64,000 bases of DNA from Nelumbo lutea (Eukaryota > Streptophyta > Magnoliopsida > Proteales > Nelumbonaceae). Under the pieces are notes generated by a model, which was not told the DNA's origin, ran no database searches, and worked only from the letters and a program-made list of their open reading frames with translations. Positions 10,689 through 22,200 of this stretch are shown piece after piece (position 1 is the stretch's first letter; the number at the start of each line of letters is the position of its first letter). The DNA is taken from contig JAKGHH010000003.1 of assembly GCA_022828595.1 (NCBI GenBank), positions 106,043,583-106,107,582 of the forward strand. Direction: 5' to 3'. A program made the translations under genes and the position numbers.

Positions 10689-12420
10689 GGCAAATTTCTT
10701 AAGTATTCTTATGATTTAGGAAATTGGGTGATTCTATCTTATTGCTTACATATTGTCTTAAAGTACCCGTGAGTTTTGTAACACTTGTCTAAAACCTCTC
10801 TTGCCGTTAATTTTCCATCAAACTCCATTATATGTGACATCACGTGATAGACTATCAGCTTTCCCCTGCTGTGGGGGCGCCGATGTGAGCTCAGAAGAAA
10901 CAGGATAGAGTTCACGACCCAAACTTCCACCAAACTGTAGAAATGCTCGGACTTCTATCTCCCAAATTACTATCCATCTCTCTTCCAAACTTACGTGGAA
11001 AGTGAAAGCCTTCATCTGGTTGCACATATACTCAAAATGAAGGCTTCAAAAAAGTTCAGATTTTGTATTGTCTTTGTAGAAATGAGCAGCTTGAATATTC
11101 CCATTTCATGGAAGTCTCTAACTTAGCCAACTAACAGCTTCGTCTAAAAGGTAAGTAACACAGACCAATTTTTTCCTTTCCCTTTTTTTCTCTCAAAATT
11201 CTTTTGATAACACTTAAGCTATATCTTTATTAATTTTTGTGCACAAAAATGTCATAGATCGGCTTATAGTTCTTAGAGGTAAAGGCATGTCCTCCCTGTT
11301 CGCCTAGTCCTGCAAAAGTTATTACTGTTTATTCAACTATATATAAACTTTACTTTCTCTGTTACAGCCTCAGAGATCCATCTCTCTTTTTTTTTTTTCT
11401 GGTTATGATCTATAGGGGTGAGAAAGAAAACCCAAATTGATCGAAATCAAATCAAGATTCAGTTAATCGAACTGGTTGGTCCGGTTTTGGTTTGATATTT
11501 AAAAAGATCGAAGGTATCGGTTTGATTTCGGTTAACTAAAATAAAAAACCGACAGTTAACCAAATCGACCGATATACATATATTTATATATTTTATGTAT
11601 ATTTATCATGCATATTATATATCTTTTATATTTTTTATACATTATAAATTAATAAATATGTATTATATATATAAATATATATTTATAATATATAATATAT
11701 TATTTATTTTTTAAAACATAATATAATATTATATATATTTCTAGTGTTTATTATATATTTATATATTTTTATAATATATATTGTAAATAATAAAAACCAA
11801 TGAACTGGTGAACCGAACTGATAATTAACCAACCGGTCAATCGGTTAATTGATCGGCTTTAATTCAGTTTCAAAAAATAAACCCATAGTTCAGTTAGCCG
11901 AACTGTGAGAACCCCTACTAGGAGCTATATGAATGGTTATGTGTGGAAAGACTTAGCGGCACGACTTATCCAACAGTAGGAGCTGAGTACATCCTCAAAG
12001 GGTCTGAGATAATAGAAATTACACAGGTTAGTCTCAATCACTTTCCTCACCTTTGTCAGCCCCCCACCACCCTTTACTTTCTCAGCCCCAACAATCATTT
12101 TCTTCTTCCAACAGCTTCAAGTAAGTAGCAAGCAGCAAAGAATAGAACTAAACGGTAAAGAGCAAATTACAATGATGTTGACACTTGACAGTGATGGTGA
12201 GAGTGTGAAGCAAATTAAAGCTCTTGAAAATTTTCATTAATTGGGTTTTATTTTAAAAATTTGAGGAATAATAGAAGGCAAATTAGACTTTTTTTTCTGT
12301 TAACGACGACATCAATTGTCAGAAAACTTAAGGATACTTTAAGACAATATGTAAACATTAAGGGTAAAATTAGTCACTTTACTGAACCATAGGGGTACTT
12401 TAAGAAATTTCCCTTTTGCC
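10689..12420. mobile_element. Non-autonomous TIR element with long inverted ends (Mutator-like candidate)
   Basis: The left end (10689-10800, starting GGCAAATTTCTTAAG) and the reverse complement of the right end (12420-12300, GGCAAAAGGGAAATTTC then TTAAAGTACC) align over about 100 bp by eye. A shared block TTTACATATTGTCTTAAAGTA (allowing one change) lies near positions 10746-10766 and 12336-12356. Long degenerate TIRs of this kind point to a Mutator-like non-autonomous element. No convincing 9-bp target duplication was found, so the exact ends are uncertain. A second element is nested inside it at 11413. No transposase ORF was seen. Confidence 0.5.
11413..11917. mobile_element. hAT-like MITE nested in the TIR element
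   Basis: Begins TAGGGGTGAGAA and ends with the complement of TAGGGGTTCTCA. The body is filled with alternating AACCGGTT/TCGGTTAA words and an A/T-rich centre (11570-11790). Size is about 505 bp. The TAGGGGT ends match the better-preserved hAT MITE at 59732. A clean 8-bp target duplication was not found, so class and borders are provisional. Confidence 0.45.
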
Positions 12421-13206
12421 ATTAACCCAAACAACCAAACTGTTCGGCCCAAGAACCATCCAAACAACTAGTTCTGTTTTACCCCAAACCTAGTCCCTAA
12501 CCAAAAATCATTAAATTGGTCAATGACTCATTGACCCAAACAGTCAAACCATCAACCCGCTCGACTGATTCAATGGCTTAGCCGTTTTTTATTTAAATTA
12601 TTATTATTTTTTTTTTTCAGAATGGGCCATCCATTCAAACTGGACGATCGAACTATTGATCCGGAAACCAGGGGCCAGAATGGTTCAGGTTCCAAGTAAT
12701 TTTTGAAAACATTGGTTAACGTTATAAGCTTATGCTACTGCATTGAAATATCTGGGATATGTAAATTTATGCAGCCTTCACAACTCTGCCACCCTGCTTA
12801 GAAAAACAGATGTAATGGATTGAGGAGTGTATTCATCTTCTCAAAAAAAAAAAAAAAAGGAACCTGAGTGTATTCAGGTGCTGAGATGTCCAGTGTTCTC
12901 GTTCTCAACTAAAACTAGAAAAATCAGAACAAGGATAGTAATTTTCTCTTTTCGTCCTCTCTTCTTTGTTAGCAAGAATAATCTCATTAGATAAGTAGCA
13001 TCTTTTTACAGCAACGGAATAAAGACAAAATCGAATCTCAACCTATGAACACCACTAAACTGCAAGGCACAACCAGTTAACGTCAGACACAACTTAAATA
13101 CAACCTTTGCTTCATTTTGCACCAAACTATTGGCACAATCTGTGGGTAGTTGTAAGAGGTGCCGAACTGCCGGGCATGCTATTGATGAAAGCGGAAGGAT
13201 TTGTCA
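12421..13206. other. Downstream flank and probable 3'UTR of GCP4; poly(A)-only insertion
   Basis: No coding sequence was seen. A 30-bp insert, mostly a 16-base A run (12836-12865), is flanked by exact 11-bp direct repeats GAGTGTATTCA (12825-12835 and 12866-12876). The part nearest 13206 is the expected 3'UTR of the minus-strand GCP4 gene. Confidence 0.5.
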
Positions 13207-16200
13207 CTATCTAACAACATTGAGCACTCCTCTTGCAGTTGCCTGTTAATTAAAAATGTTGAAAGACCATGTTAGGGCTGGTTAATGATCATTCAAATGA
13301 GAGGCATTTGGAATTGTTGAAAGAGCTTACCTCAAAGAAGGAATTGAAGTTTAGGCGCAAGAGGAACCGCCTCAGAAATGGGGCACGTTGACTTCCAGCA
13401 AGTCTGCTGCTTCTTAATATAGTATACAAGGAATTTGATTTTTTGTTGAATTCCTGAGAAAAGCACAAGAACAAAATATTGAAAGCAGAGAAGGTTATAG
13501 CAGGTTATATTATTGCAAATTGAGTGGTCATCGACTCTCTACTGCTCTGGTGCTCCCTTCTGGGCTTACAGAAAAGCAGCCACACACCCACACCCACACC
13601 CATGGCCACCTGCTCAGACATGAAGTTGCACCATAGAATTTATAATGCATACCTGAAGCTTATCAGGGTGTGGGGCAAAGAAATCTGCAGCACAGAGCTG
13701 CTCTCTTTCTGGATTTCCCAAGGCACATACACCATCAGAAACACTAACATGGCTGAGATCTGTGCTGCAGATCCCTACACATAATTTCAGCTCTGCCATG
13801 TATACTTTAATCTTGTAACACAAAAGTGTCTTGATGTTACCTCAGTTATCTGTTCCAGTTCTAATGTATTTGCATTGCTGTCATGGTTTTCAATATTCCA
13901 GCAGAATTGCAGGCAGAGTTTCATTATACTGTCCAATATCCTTGACACAGATCCAATGTCCAAAAATGACTGCGAAATCAAAGCAGACAAGTATCTGTAG
14001 AAAATGTCCAAATTATGTCATCATTCATCATGTACACCAGCACTAATACAACACTAAAAACAAGAAATTCATGTATTTCACACCAGTTGGCAAATGCATA
14101 AGCTTAAACCATGTACTGCAACATTTATACATCACTAGAAACAACAAAAGCAGAAACTTGGTAAGCCTTGATTGCAAAGTCAGACACCCTACAATCCCAT
14201 TCTTTACCAATTCACCTTCACCCGGAAAGTAAAATGGTTGAAAACTGTACAAAGACCCTACCCTCAATTAAGGGCCATCAATGCAGTCTTTGATGCAGAA
14301 CCAAGATCCAAAACTCTCATCCGTCAGTGTCCATGAAATTTAACAGTGTCCATGAAATTTAACTGAACTGATTAGCAGATAATTTCAGAAATTAAACAGA
14401 AGAAACAGAGAATGCAACCCATCCAGAAGAAAGTTTATTCTTGAAACAAGTGGCAATTGTAGTCTCTACCATCTACAAATAGGTAAATCTAATCGTGACT
14501 TATAATAATGAACTAGGGTAGGATTTCAAAATTAAAGTTGTGCACAAGAGCCAAAATTTCAGTACCTATGAGCACTGAATTAAGGGCATTGTACAAGCTT
14601 TCTTTGGACGATCCATCTTAAATAAAGATGTGTATTAGATCTAGAAGGCACCAACTCATATCAGTTTCAATGCTAATTTGGTATTGAAAGAAACAATTTT
14701 TCCCTGGTCCACAGTTCACAGGTATAAATAATTCATGTTCTCCATCATCTTTACTTGAGCACGAATGTGTGTATTTGTGCATTGACACTAACACAGTTCT
14801 GCCAGTTCAGAAATAATTTTGTGTGACCGTAGTTCTTCATATACACTCAAGTAAACCCACCCCAACTATTTATGGCCAGATGGACACATCACATAGCAGT
14901 TCCATTTTGTCTAGAGCTAAGTCCTTTATCACTATTTCCAGGAAAATCCTTTGTCTTTTTCTTTTCATTTTCATATCGAGATCATCAGAATCTTTTAAAT
15001 AAAAAAAAAAAAGAGAACCAAGTTGCAAGTACAAGAAAAAATGGCAAACAAGACAGAGGAGCACAGATCTTCTGTGGCATTCCCAATTGGCCAATGGTGA
15101 ACCCAACGAATTCGATGATGTGTCTCAAAGCCTGTTTTGACAGTTTCTCACATGTGAGAACTTCCCATGTTAAAAAATGGATCTATGACAGCAATAAAGA
15201 ACAGATCATGGTGTTATGACCAAGGTTCAAAATATTGATACGCCCGATATGCCGGTAGGGGCGTATCAGGCGAATCGGTACCTTTTTCTTTACTTTTTTT
15301 TTGTTTTTTATTTTCAAAATCGGTTCAGGGGGGGGCAGTTTAGAGCTCCTCCACCCCTTGAACCGATCAGACCCCCGATACACCCACTGTACGGGTGTAT
15401 CGGAGAGGTTCTGGAACGATACGTATCGGCCGATACGGGCCGATACATGTCATACTTTGAACCTTGGTTATGACTGGTGGAATCCCTGTTATAACTTCCA
15501 AAGTTGACATCCCTCTAGCAACTTCTGGAAGCACTTACCTCTATGGATCATCAAAAAAACCTGTTACAGTGGGAGGGCAAATTCAATTCAAGAACTCCCA
15601 AGAAAGCCTCAACTAGCTCATAGAGCACCTTCCCCACCATCAGCATTGATTCCAAGAACATCAACAATAACCAGAACAAAGCCATCCATCTTTGTGGGAA
15701 AGCCTCAGTTCTCATTAGGCTGATTGGTGAAATCAGCAATCTTGGATAGACAATTGAAACAATTCTCAGTTTTGTCTTTGATGTTCTTGATCAAGATTCT
15801 ATCTCATTCTTGAGAGATCATCAGAAAGATGCCAGAGGAGGTGGTGGTGCTATGAGGGAGTCAGACCAGATGATGTTGCCTTACTGCTGTCAAGTCATTG
15901 CTGAATGCCGGAGCAGTCATAGGTATCTTTGGTGCATAGGCCGATGGGTGTTGTCATGTTGAGGGAGGTGGCATTTGAAGAAACTTGGAATGGTAATGAA
16001 CAAATCATTCTTCACCATCTTTATCTTTTTTTCTTCAACAGATAAGATTTTCTTCTCTTTTGAGATTAGTGTTGGAAGTTCAGAATAAGGATTGAGAAAA
16101 AGAGAGGGAAGAGTGAAGACAAGTGTTTGTGCAAGGGAAGAGACAGGCAATGTGGATTAATCACAGAAACACGAAACAGTCAAACAAGCATGACCACAGC

Positions 16201-19200
16201 ATCAAGGAAACATCAAGACAAAGCCCCATTTTGGCTATGTTAGATAATGTATGCCCTTAGCTACAATCAGATTGATGTACACTAAGTTTTACATATTAAA
16301 TAAAATCAGTTCATTATTGTTTTATGTTCAGATTGGTAAGTTTCTGTGAATTACCCCTTAAATTGGACACTTATGAAACGTGTTAGCTTAGAAAGTACTC
16401 AACCATTGGATAGGCGGAATACCAGAAGGAAAACCATTTACCCTTGGATAGGTGGAATACCAGAAGCAGAAATCGGCGGGATCTAGACCTTGTTGAAGAC
16501 AGTGCTTACTTAGGTGAAGAAGTTAGTTCAGCGAAGGTCTCCAGCTCGTTACAGTGGAGACCCTCGAAGAAGTTGCCGCTTAAGAAACAGGAGTGTGAAG
16601 AGCAGTGAGGTCTTCGACTCTGATTCGGAAAGATTGACAGACGATGAAGATTTTGCTGGTTCCGGTTCAGATTTTGAAGAAACTGTTAGCTTGGGAAGTA
16701 TCGATCTCCAAAAGCCAAGAGATATATTGGAAGAGGATAGTCTAAACACTGAACTGTTATTCCTTGAGGAGGAGATGGATCTGCAAGATTCTGGTACTAT
16801 CAAAACACAGAGAAGAGTGAGCCTTAGCAGCGGAGAACAGATCTCTCCCAATCTGGGTATGCCATACAAAAGGCAAGTGGAGTTGGAAACACCGAAAGAG
16901 GTAAGGCAGAATGCATCCCGACCAATAGAATATGTGCAGCTTAGTCAGGACATCAGGCCAGAGAGACAGGAATCATTCTTGGAGCCTTACAAAAGGAATT
17001 ACGCAGAGGGAAAGAGAAGTGAAGCTTTCTTGACTGTAGAGGGTGAGGAAGTATTGGTTGTACCTAGTCCGCTTCCACAGTTGAGTCTGGAAAAAGGGAA
17101 GGGTCTAGCCCTGATTTCAAGAACTGATACCCAGCAGCCAGTCCACATGCAACCACCTATGCTAATTCCAGGTAAGCCTGTCCATTTCGGTTTAGATACT
17201 AATTTGGGTTCTCTGCCTGTAACAGATGTCCTGGAATCCCGACCAGACCAACTAATTGGTAGTAAGGAAGTGGCCATTGACAATGATGGAGTCCAATCAG
17301 AGAAGAGAGTTAGCTTGTTAGTGTTAAAGTTTGACCTGCCCTAGAATTCTGTCTTGTTCGTTGACTGTAAAGTAAACAGCAAGAAGTAGGAGAGGAAAGA
17401 AGAAGAGAGAAAAGAGAGGAAAGAGAGAAAGGCTGGTTCGAATTAGAGAAAGATAATCTCCCTAGATTCGGCCAGACCTGTTATTATATTATTAACTTAT
17501 TGGAAAAGACTTAAGTGCCCTTCTTTAAGTAAGAAGCACTCGAACTAACATAACAGTACACATCAACATTCTCAACAAGTACAAAGACCGAAATACCCCT
17601 TCACTAACACTGCTAACACTCCCCTTCAAGCTGGTGAGTATATATCATATAATCCCAGCTTGTTACATATGTAGTCCACTCTCCCCCGACTCAAACCTTT
17701 TGTAAACAAGTCTGCCCACTGGTTTCCCGTACTAACATATGCAGTTTCTATCACCCCATTCAGCACCTTCTCTCTCACAAAATGACAGTCAACTTCGATG
17801 TGCTTGGTTCTTTCATGAAACACCGGATTGGAAGAGATATGAACTGCTGCCTGATTGTCACAATAGAGCTTCATTGGAGTACTGATGTCATATCCTATCT
17901 CCTGTAGAAGGTTCCTCAGCCACACTAATTCACAAGCAGTATGTGCCATGGCCCTATATTCTGCTTTTGCACTGCTTCTTGCCACAATTGTTTGCTTCTT
18001 ACTTTTCCACGTTACCAGGTTACCCCCCAGAAAGGTGCAATAGCCTGTGGTAGATCGTCTATCAGACATAGAACCTGCCCAATCAGCATCGGTGTATCCT
18101 TCTACTACCAGTTTTCCACCACTCCTGTACAACAAACCACGACCAGGAGCTCCTTTCAGATACCTCACAATCCATAGCACTGCATTCCAATGTGGGACCA
18201 AAGGTTTCTGCATGAACTGACTCATCACACTAACCGCAAATGAAATATCTGGCCGAGTAATGGTTAGATAGTTTAGTTTGCCTTCAAGTCGTCGGTATCT
18301 GCCAGGGTCTTCAAATACTTCACCTATATCACTACTCAGCTTCGTATTTGTTTCCATAGGTGTCTCAGCTGGTTTAGTACCCAACAACCCTGTTTCTTCC
18401 AGTAAATCAAGCACATATTTCTTCTGACACAAATTAATGCCATGCTTAGATCTTGCTACCTCTATGCCCAAAAAGTATTTCAACTTGCCAAGGTCCTTTG
18501 TCTGAAAGTGTTCCTGTAGGAATGCCTTCAATCTGTCAATGCCCATTTTATCATTCCCAGTCACAACGATATCATCCACATACACTACCAATATTATTTT
18601 GCCTGCTGAAGAGTCAAAACTGAAGACAGAGTGATCAACTTGGCACTGTTTCATACCAAACTTCTTGACCACCTCACTGAACCTACCAAACCATGCTCGA
18701 GGGGACTGTTTAAGTCCATAAATAACCTTCTTAAGTCTGCATACCTTACCATCCTCCCCCTGAGCAACAAACCTTGGTGGTTGCTCCATGTAGACCTCCT
18801 CGAGCAAATCACCATGCAAAAAAGCATTTTTGATATCTAGCTGATGGAGAGGCCAATCATACATAGCTACAAGGGAGATGACAACATGAACTGACCCTAT
18901 CTTAGCAACCGAGGAGAATGTCTCTGTGTAGTCAATGCCATAGGTTTGGGTGTACCCTTTGGCAACCAGCCGCGCCTTCAGGCGTTCAACACGACCATCT
19001 GGCAAGTACTTAACACTATACACCTACTTACAACCGACAGCCTGCTTCCCAGGAGGAAGAGCGGTGAGATCCCAAGTGTGATTATGATGCAGAGCAGAGA
19101 GCTCTTCTTTCATAACACGACACCAATCTGGAGAGGTAAGGCTTCCTGGACATCCTCAGGAACAACCACGGAGGATAACAAAGAGATGAACTGGCGATGG

Positions 19201-22200
19201 GAGGCGGAGAGGTGGGTAAGTGAAACAAAATTGGAAATAGGGTGAAGGGTGCAAGTAAGTTTACCTTTCCGGAAGGCAATAGGAAGATCTAGGTCGGAGA
19301 CTGGTGTCGGAGCTGGAGCTGGATCTGTCGACGGTGATGAAGCTGGAGGAGCTGCAGCCGGTACACGCGGGCGATGTGTATACACGTGACGGATGGGTGG
19401 ACGGTCAACCGACGGTGGCACCGGAGGCAAGGACATAGGCATGACTGGAACCAGAGGAGGTGGATCAGCCACAGGAAGAGGAAGAGGAGGTGATGATGTG
19501 GAGGAAACAGCAGCACCGAACCCCACGAAGAACGGAGTAGACTCGAAGAGTGTAATATCAACACATACCAAAAAATGACGAGAACTGGGATGATAACACT
19601 TGTACCCTTTCTGAGTTCGGGAATAGCCAAAAAGATACACTTCAGGGAACGTGCATCTAACTTGTCAGTCCCGGGACCCAGATTATGAACGAAGCAGACA
19701 CACCCAAATACCCGAGGAGAAAGCAGAAATGGAGACACGTTGGGGAATAAGACACTAAAAGGAGAACGACCATCAAGGATAGACGTGGGCATCCGATTAA
19801 TTAAGAAACAAGAGGTGAGCATTGCATCACTCCAAAAGGTTTTGGAAACATTCATGTGGCGCATGAGGGAGCGTGTCGTTTCTACAAGATGGCGGTTCTT
19901 TCTCTCAGCAACCCCATTTTGTTGCGGAGTGTAGGTACATAAAGTTTGGTGTATAATGCCATGTTGGTCCAAGTATTCTTGAAAAGATGAAGACAAGTAT
20001 TCACAACCATTATCAGAACAGAAAATTTTGATGTGAACGCCAAATTGATTGCGGATCTCAGCATAAAATTTCTGGAAGATGGCAAATAATTCACTTCTTT
20101 CTTTCATTAAATAGAGTCGCGTCATTCTTGAACAGACATCAACAAAAATAACAAAATATCGATATCCATTATATGACATCACTTTATAAGGACCCCAAAC
20201 ATCTAAATGAATTAAAGAAAAAAGACTTGACACAAGGTTATCGACCCTAGAACGAAAGGGAACACGATGGTGTTTCCCAAATTGACATGACTCACAATCT
20301 AAAACAGAAAGTTGACTCAATGAAGGGACTAAGGACTGCAACACTTTCAACGAAGGATGACCAAATCTACAATGCCACTGGAGAGGAGAAATGGATGACT
20401 GAAGGGCCGTTGACGTTTGTCCACCACCATCAAGATAATACAGTCCATCCATGCCCTCCACCAATCTTCATCCCCGTCTTGAGATCCTGAAAAACACACA
20501 TAGAAGGGTAAAATGTGATGGAGCACTTAAGGGACTTGGTCAGCTTACTAACAGACATAAGATTAAATGGAAGCTTAGGTACATATAAAACAGAGGATAG
20601 GGATACAGGGTCTAGGTCAACATTACTAACACCATAGAAAGATGATGTGGAGCCATTAGCAAGGGTAACAGATTGTGATGTTGAGCAATGAGTGAGAGAT
20701 GAAAACACACCTGGAGTTCCCGTCATGTGATCGGAGGCTCCAGAGTCAATAATCCAGGGGTTGGGTGTGGATGCCAAACAAGCCATACCTGAGTGTGCAA
20801 AGGAAGTTGTGTTCTGCTACGACTTGGATTGAATAAGCCTCTCATACTCATCCCGAGGAACACTCACCATCTCCTTGCCTGGACCATCTGAGGGAGTAGA
20901 AGTAATTGGGCCAGCTGATCGGTTCTCCTGTCTAGAGCTGAAACTAGTGTTACTAGTCATGGCATGGTTGGCCCACGTCGAGGGAGGACCATGTAAGTCA
21001 TAGCAGTAGTTAATGGTATGTCCATCCAATCCACAATGAGTACACTTCCATGGACTCGAGCCACGTCCTCTACTACGAGCTCCTCCTGAATCTTTGCCCC
21101 TAGTACGACCACCACCACGGATATGTGTAGATCCACCACTACCACTCCTGCCAGGCTGAGCTCCTCGAGCCCCACTTCTGCCACCTTGACCTCTCTACAC
21201 TGCAAATGCTGATTTATTGGAGACATTAGAATCCATAGATCCAATGGAAGCCCTCCGAAGACGAGCAAACACCTCCTCTAAAGATGGAAGAGCAGATCCC
21301 CCTAGTATCTGAGCTCGTACTGGTTCATACTCAGACTTCAGCCCCACCAGAAACCATGTCACATCAAGCTGTTCTCGCTGTTGCTGTTGAACTTTGACAT
21401 CAGAAGTGAGAGGATGATAGGCATTTAACTCATTACGGATATTCCTCACACTGGCATGGTACTCCTCAAGGCTCTGATTTCCCTGTTGCAGATTGAAGTA
21501 TTCCTGATATAGTTGATAGACCCTAGTGGTATTATCCTGACCTGAATACAGTTTCTTAGCATGATCCCACACCTCTTTGGCTGTGTCAAGAAACATGAAG
21601 TTCACACTGATTTTGGGTTCCATACTGTTCCACAACCATGTAATGATCTGTGCATCTTCCTGTTCCCAGTCTTCATACTCCTGAGAATTAGCGGGGGGTT
21701 TCTCCTCTCTTATATGCTTCACTTTCTTCTTCGCCTTCAGAAAAACCTCTACAGACTTGGCCCAAGGGACATAATTCTCTCCATTCAGTTTAATGGAGGT
21801 CATTTGGACATTCAGGTAGTCAGTAGATATCATGACACTAGGTTTACTATCACTGTTATCTGCCATTGCCGAACTCCCTTATCACTGAATTCTGAGCACT
21901 GAATTATGAGCAATACACACTGCACACTACACATAGACACTTCACCGAAATCTGCACACTAATTTCAACGGTAATAAATGCTGAGAACTACAACACCACA
22001 AACCCTACTCACCAAAATCTGCACACTGATTTCAGCAGTATTAAATGCTGAAAACTACAACACCACAAACCCTACTCACCATAGTCTGCACACTGATTTC
22101 AGCAATATTAAATGCTGAAAACTGCAATCTGAAAACCCATCATGCGAACTGTACTACACCTCTCATGTATTCCATAACAGATAATATGCATAAAAAAACT

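Noticed and set aside
13614..13790. Extra GCP4 exon on the minus strand (open frame with acceptor-like and donor-like ends)
   Set aside because: No available acceptor gives the phase needed between exons 13994-13841 and 13453-13331. Joining those two directly gives the expected GCP sequence without it.
15551..15739. Minus-strand 62-residue frame in the GCP4 intron
   Set aside because: No recognisable domain and no in-phase splice sites. The GCP4 exons on either side join without it.
16514..17344. A 276-residue open frame as a possible new host gene
   Set aside because: It shares the acidic DSDSE and LGSIDL blocks with ORF1 of the other LINEs, is flanked by LINE target duplications, and its last codons come from a copia LTR.
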